Assembly (NCBI RefSeq): GCF_018327705.1
Contig: NZ_BNEM01000001.1
Span: forward strand, 1,178,001-1,242,000
DNA length: 64,000 bases
Direction of reading: 5' to 3'
Source: Catellatospora sp. TT07R-123
GTDB lineage: Bacteria > Actinomycetota > Actinomycetes > Mycobacteriales > Micromonosporaceae
The notes below the pieces were generated by a model, which worked only from the letters and a program-made list of their open reading frames with translations, searched no databases and was not told the DNA's origin. Made by a program: the position numbers and the translations under genes. Within the stretch, counting starts at the first letter, position 1. Every line of letters starts with the position of its first letter. This document shows positions 17,535 through 26,445 of the stretch, piece by piece.

Positions 17535-20500
17535 ATGGCCGATGCAGGCACACAAAAACCCATGCAAACTGCCATGGGAGAGCTGGACCGTATCGAACTC
17601 GCGCTGGCGACCAAGCGGCTCGACCCAGCCTTGTTCGAACGGTGTGTCACCGACATACTGGCCGATCAGTACCCGGGGCTGTCGCCAGTTCCCGAGGGGA
17701 CCGACCACGGCCGTGATGCCGACTTGTACGTGCCAGGTGAGACGGTTCCCACACGCATCATGATCACCACCGCCTGTACCCCAAAGGGGGTACAGGCGAA
17801 TATGGTCAAGAGCCTAAAAAGCATGACGGAGCACTCTGTTGCCTACGATCGAATCATCCTGGCCAACCGGGCCACCCTCAACGAACGGCAGCGGGCGAGC
17901 CTTCGCATAAAGGCGCAGGATTTCAATGCGACGATCACCGCGTTCTACGACCACGGCTTTTTCGCCAGCCGTCTTCGTCGAGACGGTGCCTGGCGGGCCG
18001 CTCTGCTCGGCATCCCGGGTAATCCGATCAGCCTCACCCGTATACCGGCAGACTTGGCCGAGCGACCCTGGACACAGCTAAGTTCCATAGGACGCGAGGC
18101 GGAACTACAGGTGCTGAACTCGCTGACGTGCGACGTTGTCGTCGCAGGGCCGCCTGGGGTGGGTAAGACCCGGCTGGTCGCCGAACTTGAAGACGTCGTC
18201 TTCGTCGACCCCGACTTCGCCGAAACGGGCTCCCTCGCCGACGACCTGCGCTGGATCCAGCCACGCACCGTGGTCGTCGACGACGCCGGCCAACACCTGG
18301 CCCTGCTACGTACGCTGGTCAAGCTCCGGCGGCACGAAAATGAGCTGCTCAGCTATCGGATCATCGCCATCGGCTGGCCCGACGAGACCACCGAACTCTG
18401 CCATCTGCTGGCCAAGGCACAACCCGTCGAGGTCGGCCTGCTCGACCGCGCCAGCATGGACAGGATCATCGTTGAAATGGGCGTTCGTAACCGACTCGCC
18501 CGCAGCGAGATCCTCGACCAGGCCGAAGGAAGGCCCGGCTGGGCGGTAGCGCTGGCCTCTATGCTCACGCAGACCAACCGCTGGGATTCCCTGTTCAGCG
18601 GAACCGTTCTGATCGCGGAGGCGCAGCGATACCTGCAACGCTCCAGTATCGCTGCTGAGACCCAGGACGTCATTGCCACCATCGCGGCCCTGGGGGGTAT
18701 TCGTCACGACCAGATGAACATGCTGGCCAGCATCCTAGCCCTGTCGCCCACCGCGGTGCGAAGATCGATTGAGATCGCCGCCCACAGCGGCCTCATCGAC
18801 GTAGAGTCCGTATGGGCCGAAGGCGACGTACGCCAGCGCTGCTACACAGTACGGCCACCGATGCTGGCCGATGCGCTCGTTGCCCAGCAAGCCTTTCGCA
18901 CCCCTGTGCCCTCGCTTGACCTGCTCGACCTCGCGGACCGGTGGACAGGACCGGTGACGTACATTGCCCTCGCCGCGATCAACAGCGCCTTGCTCGGCGC
19001 CGACGAGGCCAAACCCGTAGCCTCGCACTTCATCCACCGTTTCCGCGCCAACAGCTTGAACGAGCGGCCTCTTAAAGCGCTCGCGGCCCGCTACGCCTGC
19101 ATTGACCGTCACACTGGGGCCGAAATGCTCAGCTGGGCCCGCCAGGAGGCCGACTCCGCGTTCAGCGCATCAGCTACTTCCGGCTTAGCCGGAGTGGTTG
19201 AGATCGCTACGATCGTCGCTGGCAGGTACCTCAACCGCGACGCAGTGAAGCTGCTACTTGACGCAGCGTATATCGACTCCCGGACCCCCCATCAGCACTC
19301 CGACCACCCCCTGCGCAAGCTTGAGGATCTGATCGGCCACGAACACCCAGACATTATTAAGTCGGTGAACCCTCGCAACGTCATCGCCGACACAGCAGGC
19401 GTGTGGATCGCCCAGCGCATCGGCGATAACACCGCCTGGGCAGTGTATGGCGCCACTATCCGCTATGTGCTGTCACTTCACGTAAGCAGCCGCTATCTCG
19501 ACCACGTGCACCGTCGTCAGCTACACATGGTCGAGACTGTTCTGACACCCGACGAAGCTCGCGTCGTGTACATCGACACGTGGCCACAGATCAAGGAGCG
19601 GCTTGCGGCGGCACCCTCCAACGTCGTGAAGAACGTCGTTGATGTGGCCCTGGACTGGCTACGCATTGGCCATGGATATGACCGCCCCTTCAACGCCGAG
19701 CACCCGCACGACAGCATCACCGCAGCCAGGGAACTCGGCGAAGCACTCCTCCGTGACCTAACCAGTTTCGTCAACGGAAGACCGGGTCTGACCATCTACG
19801 TCAACAACGCCGCCGCGCGCCTCGGAATCGAGATCACTCTCGCCCCGCTGACTGGCCACGTAGAGTTCTTCGTAGGACTCGATCGTGACGACGATGTCAT
19901 CAGCCGCCTGTCAGTAGCGCAAGCAGGCGTCGCGCGAGCCGTCCAACCGTGGGTCGGCGAAGAGCCGTGGGTCGTTATCGCACGTCTCAGGGAGCTCAAG
20001 ACTGAGCTGCACGACGCTGGCATGGACTGGCCAAACCGCATCGAGTGGGCGTGCCGCACCATAGCCGCGGAAGTCGACAATCCGACTCTGTGGACCGCGG
20101 TCGCGCTCGACATGCAGTTGTTCCCTGAAGCTGAACCTTTCGTCAACGCAATGGTCAGTAGAAGCCTCGACATCGAGGCAGCGGCAAACCAGATCGCCCG
20201 CTGCCTCGACATGCCGACTGCGCGCTGGGCTGTGATCAACGCCGTGCTGAGTGATCCTGGCAGCGAGCACCTCATGCTGGTCCTTGCCACGCTACGACCC
20301 TCCGACTACCGGACTCTGGAGGCCATGGCGTTTCGGCGGCAACTGACGTCCGAGTGCCTACACCTGCTGCTTACCGCCACGCCCGACGCCGCCCGAGGCA
20401 TGGCAACGTTCGCGATGGCCCGGCCTGTCCACGAAGACGACGACAACTGGCCGCCGCCCGAGATCGAGGAGCATTGGCTTGAGGCCATCAGGCACTTCGA

Positions 20501-21110
20501 CCCCGGGACCGTTCCGGAAGCCGCCTCGCACGATCTCGACCGCCTAGCAAGGTTTCTCGGCCAACGCTTTCCTGACACCCTCTACTCCTACGTCATCGAC
20601 TGTTTGGACGCCGCCGCGTCCCGCGATGAGTGGTGGTCTCCCAACGAGCTGCTCACCAACGGGATCCGCCACCTGACCCGCGCGCACAAGACAAGGGTGT
20701 GGCAGACATACCGCCCAACGAATCAAGGTTGGTTCCTCGCCCGCTCCATCGCTGGCAACGACGTGACCTGGCTTGGCGAGATGCTCGATGCCGGCCTGAT
20801 GACCACGGCAGACGCACTCAAAGCGCGTGACGGATTGATCGGCCCTGAGCCAACCCTCACCGAAATGGCACAGCTGCTCATTCCCAGAGGTGTCGAACCC
20901 ATCGAAATCGCCGTCCTTGCCGAGCTCGGCGTCAGCTGGGGCGAGGACTCTGAACGAGCCGCGCGGCTCGTCGATGAATTCACGAAATACGCAGGATCAG
21001 ATGACCCCAGCACGGCAGCCGTTGGAACGGCAGGCGTCACCTACTACCAGGAGAAACGTGATATCGCACTAAGCAGGGAGGCCAAAGCCCGAATCCGAGG
21101 ACAAATGTGA
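17535..21110 (+). CDS. large STAND-like NTPase with degenerate restriction-endonuclease-like N-terminus
   Basis: About 1,191 residues. N-terminal region (about 30-170 from the chosen start) resembles Mrr-like PD-(D/E)xK nucleases: FERCVTDILADQYPGL, then GTDHGRDADLY, but the usual (E/Q)xK strand reads RIMITTA, so catalysis is doubtful. A P-loop NTPase follows with Walker A GPPGVGKT (about 204-212) and Walker B TVVVDDAG (about 246). The remaining ~850 residues are helical, repeat-like and lack known motifs, as in sensors of STAND defence proteins. Start is uncertain (candidates 17535, 17562, 17574; GTG 17439). No partner gene overlaps it. Defence is an inference. Confidence 0.6.
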   Translation: MADAGTQKPMQTAMGELDRIELALATKRLDPALFERCVTDILADQYPGLSPVPEGTDHGRDADLYVPGETVPTRIMITTACTPKGVQANMVKSLKSMTEHSVAYDRIILANRATLNERQRASLRIKAQDFNATITAFYDHGFFASRLRRDGAWRAALLGIPGNPISLTRIPADLAERPWTQLSSIGREAELQVLNSLTCDVVVAGPPGVGKTRLVAELEDVVFVDPDFAETGSLADDLRWIQPRTVVVDDAGQHLALLRTLVKLRRHENELLSYRIIAIGWPDETTELCHLLAKAQPVEVGLLDRASMDRIIVEMGVRNRLARSEILDQAEGRPGWAVALASMLTQTNRWDSLFSGTVLIAEAQRYLQRSSIAAETQDVIATIAALGGIRHDQMNMLASILALSPTAVRRSIEIAAHSGLIDVESVWAEGDVRQRCYTVRPPMLADALVAQQAFRTPVPSLDLLDLADRWTGPVTYIALAAINSALLGADEAKPVASHFIHRFRANSLNERPLKALAARYACIDRHTGAEMLSWARQEADSAFSASATSGLAGVVEIATIVAGRYLNRDAVKLLLDAAYIDSRTPHQHSDHPLRKLEDLIGHEHPDIIKSVNPRNVIADTAGVWIAQRIGDNTAWAVYGATIRYVLSLHVSSRYLDHVHRRQLHMVETVLTPDEARVVYIDTWPQIKERLAAAPSNVVKNVVDVALDWLRIGHGYDRPFNAEHPHDSITAARELGEALLRDLTSFVNGRPGLTIYVNNAAARLGIEITLAPLTGHVEFFVGLDRDDDVISRLSVAQAGVARAVQPWVGEEPWVVIARLRELKTELHDAGMDWPNRIEWACRTIAAEVDNPTLWTAVALDMQLFPEAEPFVNAMVSRSLDIEAAANQIARCLDMPTARWAVINAVLSDPGSEHLMLVLATLRPSDYRTLEAMAFRRQLTSECLHLLLTATPDAARGMATFAMARPVHEDDDNWPPPEIEEHWLEAIRHFDPGTVPEAASHDLDRLARFLGQRFPDTLYSYVIDCLDAAASRDEWWSPNELLTNGIRHLTRAHKTRVWQTYRPTNQGWFLARSIAGNDVTWLGEMLDAGLMTTADALKARDGLIGPEPTLTEMAQLLIPRGVEPIEIAVLAELGVSWGEDSERAARLVDEFTKYAGSDDPSTAAVGTAGVTYYQEKRDIALSREAKARIRGQM

Positions 21111-21150
21111 ACCAACCTCCGACTCGTTCAATCCGTAGGAGCAGCGATCT

Positions 21151-21196
21151 ATCGTGGTCGGCACAGAACTCGCAATCGTTCGGTGCCGACCACGAT
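21151..21196. terminator. inverted repeat after the STAND-like gene
   Basis: Perfect 14-bp arms (21151-21164 and 21183-21196) with an 18-nt loop, 40 bp after the STAND-like gene and before the convergent beta-helix gene. Probably a terminator. Confidence 0.6.
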
Positions 21197-21341
21197 CACT
21201 GAATCACGCTATTGGCAGCCGGCTAAGCCGTGATACCAGCCGATCGTGACCTCCTCATCGAGCGTGAGGGTGCCCGCAGTTTGGTTCTGCGCGGATCCAC
21301 GTCGACCCCTAACGCGATAAGAAGATGCCCTTCCTCGCCAG

Positions 21342-23717
21342 CTATTGGTGGACTGTGAGGTTAAGGGGGAGGCCGGTGCCGGCGGCGTTGAAGCCGAAGC
21401 TCTCCTCCTGCCCGGGGGCGATGTCGCCGTTGTAGGAGACGTTGACGAACTTGTGGTGCTGGCCGGTGGAGGTGCGCACCGAGCTCCACGAGCTGCTGAC
21501 GGTGGTGCCCGAGGGCAGGTCGAAGTCGACGGTCCAGGTCAGGGTCGTCTGGGCGCAGTTGTTCTTGATGAACACGTCCATGCCGTACCCGGTGCTCCAG
21601 GAGGAGGTCCGCACGGTCCGGACGCTCAGGCACCCGGCCGGGGCGCTCGGCGAGACCGACGGCGACGGGGACGCCGAGCGGGAGGGGGACAGAGACGGGG
21701 ACGGAGACGGAGACGGGGACGCCGAGCGGGAGGGTGAGGGCGACGGGGAGGCCGGGGTGCTGGCCGAGGCGGACGGGCTGGGTGCGCCGGTCACGGACTT
21801 GAGGAACAGCGACGGGCCGGGATCGGTACGCGTCGCGTCGACGCCGTGTCCGCCGGTGTAGTCGAGCTGCTCGCGCCCCGACCAGTCCGGGATCGCCGTG
21901 CCGCCGCTGTCCAGGTGCTTCCACCCGGTCCCGTTCCAGCCGAACTGGTAGATGCGCTGGTGGTCGGCGTAGTACGGCGTGTACGCCGCCCCCGCGGTGA
22001 CCTGCTTGCTCATCGTGTTGTTGAAGAAGACGTTGCGCGGCCCGCTGGACCCGGACCACTTGACGGCCTTCTTACCCGCCGCCCACCAGATCGGGAACCA
22101 GGTCGAGGCGTCCGGACCGCCGCCGCCCTCCTCGCCGCAGTTGGCGGAGCAGCTGCCGGAGCGGTGCTCGTACGGCACGGTCACCGTGTTGAGCTCGATG
22201 AGGTTGTTGCGCTCCCAGCCGCCGTGCAGGTTGACGTCGGAGTCGAAGTCGTTGCCGATCACGACGTTGCCCGACGCCGACCACTGGAACGTGAAGTGGC
22301 GCAGGTTGCGGGAGGTGTTGCCCGCGTAGAGGGAGTCCCAGACGCGCGAGCCGCGGAAGTAGCCGTTGCCGCCCTTGCCCTTGTTCCAGGAGCCGTCGAA
22401 GCTGTTGCCGACGATCTGCAGGTGGTACGCCTCCTCGGAGACGATCGGGTGCGAGCCGGTCATGGTGGCGCTGATGCCGCGCACCCAGGAGTCGGCGGCC
22501 CATTTGAAGACGATGCCGTGCATCTCGTCGGCCGGGGCCATGTTGCCGTAGTTGTGCACGGCGTTGCTCGGGTTGAGACCGGGCATGTCCTGGGTCAGCG
22601 CGAAGTTCTCGAAGCCGACGCCGACCACCGGGTCCACCAGCGGCGCGGCCTTGGAGTCGTAGACGGCGCCGTCGATGGCGGCCGAGCCGTCGGAGGTCGA
22701 GGTGACCGGGACGTCGTACTCCAGCGGCTTGTTCAGGGTGATGGTGCGGTTGGTGGTGTCGACGGCGGTGATGGTGAAGATCTGCTGGCGCATGTGGATG
22801 TTCTGCAGGGTGCCGTCGGCGGGCGTGACGTCCTGCTGGGCGTAGAAGTTCAGCGAGTTCGCGGCGCGGACGTTGACCAGGCCGCCGACCGTGAACGCGC
22901 TCATCGAGCCGCTGGTCGCCAGGTAGACGACGGTGTCGCCGGTGCGGGCGGCGAACCCGGTGTCGCCGGTCTTGCCGCGCAGCTTCAGCCCGGCCTTCCA
23001 GTGCACGTTGACGGTGCCCTCGAACAGGTCCTTGCGGTTGGCGGGCGCTGCGGCGTACTCGCTGGCGTAGCTGGAGTGCACGCCCCGCGACTGGACCCGG
23101 AACAGGCCGCGGCCGGGCCAGATCCAGCCGCCCTTGGCCGAGCCCGAGGTCATCCCGTCCTCGTCCCAGTCCGAGCCGTCGTCGGTGAGCGCGTCGTAGC
23201 GGGTGTTCGCGTCGGGGCGGAACACCAGCTTGGTGCCGCCCGCGCCGCTGCCCGCACCTCTGATGATCAGGTAGTCGGCGTCGACGCCGAGCTGCCGCGA
23301 CACGTTGAGGGTGCCCGCGGGCAGGGTGATCAGGGACAGCTTGGTGTAGCTCGCGGTGGGCGAGCAGCCGGTGCGGATCGCGTCGATGGCGGCCTGGAGC
23401 CCGGCCGAGTCGTCGGCGCCGTCGTCGGGGGTGACGGCGTACTGGCTCGCCAGTTCGGCGGGGGTGAGCTGGCAGGCGGCGTCGGGGTTGGTCTCGGCGG
23501 CGCCGGGCAGGTTGGCGCCGCCCCGGTAGCCGGCCTTGGACCAGTCGTAGAGACCGGCGACGGGGGCGCGGCGGTTGGCGGCGGACAGGTCGAGGGTGGT
23601 GAGGGCGGCGGCCGGGTGGAGCGAGGGGCGGGCCGGGACCAGGGCCAGGGTGCCTGCGGCCAGGGCGGCGACGGTGAGGCCGGCCAGCAGGGGTACGGGG
23701 ACGGAACGTCGAGACAT
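21342..23717 (-). CDS. secreted right-handed beta-helix (pectate-lyase-like) protein with C-terminal CBM2-like domain
   Basis: A 791-residue exported protein: signal peptide (about 1-35), Pectate_lyase_3/beta-helix region with repeated short strands (for example LQIVGNSFDG, GNVVIGNDFDSD, NNLIELNTVTV), a Pro/Ser linker with Arg (about 660-705), and a ~95-residue domain (CLSVRTVRTSSWSTGYGMDV...NVSYNGDIAPG) like cellulose-binding CBM2. It probably cleaves or trims an acidic plant polysaccharide, feeding uronates to the adjoining pathway; the exact activity is not readable. ATG at 23717 has a GGAG upstream. A copy of the IclR-type operator lies about 105 bp upstream. Confidence 0.75.
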   Translation of the reverse strand: MSRRSVPVPLLAGLTVAALAAGTLALVPARPSLHPAAALTTLDLSAANRRAPVAGLYDWSKAGYRGGANLPGAAETNPDAACQLTPAELASQYAVTPDDGADDSAGLQAAIDAIRTGCSPTASYTKLSLITLPAGTLNVSRQLGVDADYLIIRGAGSGAGGTKLVFRPDANTRYDALTDDGSDWDEDGMTSGSAKGGWIWPGRGLFRVQSRGVHSSYASEYAAAPANRKDLFEGTVNVHWKAGLKLRGKTGDTGFAARTGDTVVYLATSGSMSAFTVGGLVNVRAANSLNFYAQQDVTPADGTLQNIHMRQQIFTITAVDTTNRTITLNKPLEYDVPVTSTSDGSAAIDGAVYDSKAAPLVDPVVGVGFENFALTQDMPGLNPSNAVHNYGNMAPADEMHGIVFKWAADSWVRGISATMTGSHPIVSEEAYHLQIVGNSFDGSWNKGKGGNGYFRGSRVWDSLYAGNTSRNLRHFTFQWSASGNVVIGNDFDSDVNLHGGWERNNLIELNTVTVPYEHRSGSCSANCGEEGGGGPDASTWFPIWWAAGKKAVKWSGSSGPRNVFFNNTMSKQVTAGAAYTPYYADHQRIYQFGWNGTGWKHLDSGGTAIPDWSGREQLDYTGGHGVDATRTDPGPSLFLKSVTGAPSPSASASTPASPSPSPSRSASPSPSPSPSLSPSRSASPSPSVSPSAPAGCLSVRTVRTSSWSTGYGMDVFIKNNCAQTTLTWTVDFDLPSGTTVSSSWSSVRTSTGQHHKFVNVSYNGDIAPGQEESFGFNAAGTGLPLNLTVHQ

Positions 23718-23820
23718 CACTGCTCCGAAGGGGGACGGGTGTCTGCTGTGGATTCCTGTGATCGCCCATTCTGCTGACACGTTTCCAACAGGTCAATAGC
23801 CTGCTACAAACTGGCACGGC

Positions 23821-23836
23821 GTCCATGTATATGGAC
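23821..23836. promoter_or_regulatory. 16-bp operator, uronate regulon site 1
   Basis: GTCCATGTATATGGAC, nested in a longer perfect inverted repeat with 13-bp arms (23814-23826 and 23831-23843). Close matches are at 31899-31914 and 33712-33727. It lies between the end of the dehydrogenase gene and the start of the beta-helix gene, so it most likely controls the latter. The longer stem could also act as a terminator. Confidence 0.7.
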
Positions 23837-23880
23837 GCCGTGCTGGAGGGATCACGTATCAGCAGCTCAGGGCAGCACCC

Positions 23881-25179
23881 TCAGGGCAGCAGCTCAGGCG
23901 GCAGTCCCTGCAACGCGACGGGGCGGCGGAACCGCTCGACCGCCTCCGTGCCGACCGACGTCGACCACGGCGCCGACGTGGCGGGCCAGGGGCCGCCGTG
24001 GTGCATCGCGTCGCAGACCGCGACCCCGGTCGGCACGCCGTTCCAGACGATCCGCCCGGCTCGGGCCAGCAGCCCCGGCAGCAGCGCGGCGGCCGCGTCG
24101 CGGTCACCGTCGGCGGCGTACACCGACGCGGTCAGCGATCCGTCCAACCTGTCCAATGCCTGCTCGGGCGCGCCGACGCCGATCACCACCGATGGTCCGA
24201 AGTGCTCCTCCAGCAGCTCCCCCGCCAGTTCTGCGACGTCGACGACGACCGCGAACGGGACGGGCTCGCCCGCGCCGGCGACCACCCGGTGCCGGGCCGA
24301 CGCGGCCGCCAGCCAGCCCTGATGTGCCTGGCCCATCGGCTCGGTCAGCATCCGGTGCACCGGGGCGGCCGCCACCGCTGCCGCGAGCGCGTCGGCGAAC
24401 GCCGCCGACCCGGCCAGCACCAGCCCCGGCTTGGTGCACAGCTGCCCGGCCGAACCGGTCACGGCGGCCGCCAGCGCGGCGACGGTCGCGTCGCCGCTCG
24501 CCCCCGGCAGCACCAGCACCGGGTTCAGCGAACCCATCTCGGCGTACACCGGGATCGGGTCGGGGCGGGCCGACGCCGCGTCCATCAGCGCCCGGCCGCC
24601 CCGCAACGAGCCGGTGAACCCGACCGCCTTCACCCCCGGTGCGCGCACCAGCTCCAGCGACACCTCGGGCCCGCCCGCCACCAGCGAGAACGCGCCATCG
24701 GGCAGGGCGGCGGCCAGCAACCGGCCCAGCAGCCGCCCCGTACGCGGCTGCGCCGGATGGGCCTTGACCACCACCGGGCAGCCCGCCGCCAGCGCCGACG
24801 CGGTGTCCCCGCCGCTCACCCCGAACGCGAGCGGGAAGTTCGACGCGGCGAACACCGCGACCGGGCCGACCGGCACCGGCACGGTCACCAAGTCCGCCCC
24901 GCCCGCCGCGACCCCGGCCGACACCCGCCGCCATGGCTTGGCCGCGTGGTCGCCGAGCAGCCGGAACTGGTTGGCGGTGCGGTCCAGCTCGCCGCGCAGC
25001 CGCGCCTCGGTCAGCCCCGTCTCGGCCAGCGCGGTCGCGACGACCTCGTCCCCGGCGGCCAGCACCGCATCGGCGCACGCGTGCAGCATGTCCCGCCGCG
25101 CGCCCGCACCCGTCGCCGCCATCGTCGGCGCAGCCTGCACGGCCCGCGCCACCGCCTTCATAACGTCCATGACATTCAT
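23881..25179 (-). CDS. aldehyde dehydrogenase, likely 2-ketoglutarate semialdehyde dehydrogenase
   Basis: A 432-residue NAD(P)-dependent dehydrogenase. Asn114 (FAASNFPLAFG), Lys139, general base Glu214 (YAEMGSLNP) and nucleophile Cys248 (QLCTKPG) are all present. The ASNFPLAFGVSGGDTASALAAGCPVVVK stretch is characteristic of the ketoglutarate-semialdehyde branch. It would convert 2-oxoglutarate semialdehyde, the product of KdgD, to 2-oxoglutarate, the last step of oxidative uronate breakdown. It is somewhat short for the family. AGGAG lies 6 nt before the start. It is the last gene of the operon beginning at 31883, after a 147-bp gap. Confidence 0.85.
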   Translation of the reverse strand: MNVMDVMKAVARAVQAAPTMAATGAGARRDMLHACADAVLAAGDEVVATALAETGLTEARLRGELDRTANQFRLLGDHAAKPWRRVSAGVAAGGADLVTVPVPVGPVAVFAASNFPLAFGVSGGDTASALAAGCPVVVKAHPAQPRTGRLLGRLLAAALPDGAFSLVAGGPEVSLELVRAPGVKAVGFTGSLRGGRALMDAASARPDPIPVYAEMGSLNPVLVLPGASGDATVAALAAAVTGSAGQLCTKPGLVLAGSAAFADALAAAVAAAPVHRMLTEPMGQAHQGWLAAASARHRVVAGAGEPVPFAVVVDVAELAGELLEEHFGPSVVIGVGAPEQALDRLDGSLTASVYAADGDRDAAAALLPGLLARAGRIVWNGVPTGVAVCDAMHHGGPWPATSAPWSTSVGTEAVERFRRPVALQGLPPELLP

Positions 25180-25216
25180 CGGAATCTCCTATCGCGATCC
25201 CGACCCGGCCGCCTTG

Positions 25217-25280
25217 CGTGCAGTTTCAGGGAAAGTGCAGGAATCGGACCGCGAATTCACGCACTTTCCCCGAAACTGCA
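25217..25280. repeat. palindromic element, family B
   Basis: Arms 25217-25237 and 25260-25280 pair at 20 of 21 positions. The core CAGTTTCGGGGAAAGTGC also forms the 27-bp hairpin at 33772-33833. It lies in the gap between two co-directional genes of the uronate operon. Confidence 0.7.
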
Positions 25281-25326
25281 CCCTCCGTGCCAGGGCGGGC
25301 GGCAGCGGCGGCGGGACGGGTGGGGG

Positions 25327-26445
25327 TCAGGGGCGGAAGTGCCTGGTCAGGGTGGCGAGGTGGGGTTGGCGGTCCGCGGGGGCCAGGCCGAGGTGGTACA
25401 GGCTGAGCCGGGCCGCTCCGGCGTCGCGCAACCGGGCCACGTGGTCGGCGAGGTGGTCGGGGTGGGCGGGCGGGAGCACGGTGACGTAGGCGTCGACCGT
25501 GGTCTGCCCGGCCAGCGCCGACACCAGCCCGGCGGTGGCCGGGTCGGTCGGCCAGCACGGCACCAGCACGTTGTCCACCTTGGACAGCAGCTCCGGCGCC
25601 AGGCCCGGCGAGGGCCCGGCCGCCCACGGGTCGGGGTGGCCGTGCAGGGTGATCGCGGCGTTCGGGGCCTGCTCCCGTACCGCCGCGAGGACGCCGTCGA
25701 TCAGCTCGGCCGTCGCCGACCGGCGGACCGCGAGCAGCTCGGCGCCCAGGTCGTCGGGCAGCCAGGACCCGGTCTGGATCGACTCGCGCAGCGCGGCCGC
25801 CACGCGGGCCGGATCGAGGCCGCGCAGGGTCCAGGCCGTCGCGCAGGCGTCGCAGCAGCAGACGCTCAGCGCCCGCTGGACCAGCGGCGGGAACGCGCCG
25901 TCGGTCTTCTCGTGGCAGCCGACATGTGCCACGCCCATCTGCCCGGCCGACTCCAGCGACACGCCGCCGACCGGCAGCCCGCGCAGCGCCTCGGCCGCCA
26001 GCACCGCGCAGTGCTCGCGGACCTGCGGCTGCGCCGGGCACAGGGCGTAGGAGTAACGCTCGCCGAAGCAGTTGCGCACGGTCAGGTCGGGGTGGGCCAG
26101 GCCCAGCCGGGTGCTGTGGGCCAGCACGATCCACGCGTTGACCGCGATCCCGGCCGCCCGCAGCACGGCGACGGCCTCGGCGGCCGGGTCCTCGTGGCCG
26201 GGCAGCCAGTCCGGCGCCTGCGGCACCAGCCGCCGCCCGGCCCACGCCTGCTCGCGTACGGGCCGGTAGAGCGCGGCATACCGGGCGTCGACCAGCCGGC
26301 GCGACGGGTGCAGCGGGGTCGCCGCCCGGGTCGAGTGGTACGTCACCGCCAGCGTCACCGCGTCCGCCCCGGTCTGTTCGAACCGGTCGGTGAACCCCGG
26401 GTCGCCGAGCACGTCCCAGGGGAAGGCGTGCACGCTGGTCACCAT
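25327..26445 (-). CDS. uncharacterised protein of the uronate operon, possibly TIM-barrel
   Basis: A 372-residue cytoplasmic protein I do not recognise. It has alternating strand/helix segments (AVTLAVTYHS, IAVNAWIVLAH, AITLHGHPDP, TVDAYVTVLP, AARLSLYHLG) suggesting a TIM barrel related to glycoside-hydrolase-like proteins. Unusual features are a Cys cluster (SVCCCDACA) around residue 205 and conserved-looking HGHPDPW and SLESAGQMG segments. The ATG at 26445 overlaps the glucarate dehydratase stop by 7 nt, so it is firmly in the operon. A role on a uronate-derived glycan, lactone or epimer is inference only. Confidence 0.75.
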   Translation of the reverse strand: MVTSVHAFPWDVLGDPGFTDRFEQTGADAVTLAVTYHSTRAATPLHPSRRLVDARYAALYRPVREQAWAGRRLVPQAPDWLPGHEDPAAEAVAVLRAAGIAVNAWIVLAHSTRLGLAHPDLTVRNCFGERYSYALCPAQPQVREHCAVLAAEALRGLPVGGVSLESAGQMGVAHVGCHEKTDGAFPPLVQRALSVCCCDACATAWTLRGLDPARVAAALRESIQTGSWLPDDLGAELLAVRRSATAELIDGVLAAVREQAPNAAITLHGHPDPWAAGPSPGLAPELLSKVDNVLVPCWPTDPATAGLVSALAGQTTVDAYVTVLPPAHPDHLADHVARLRDAGAARLSLYHLGLAPADRQPHLATLTRHFRP

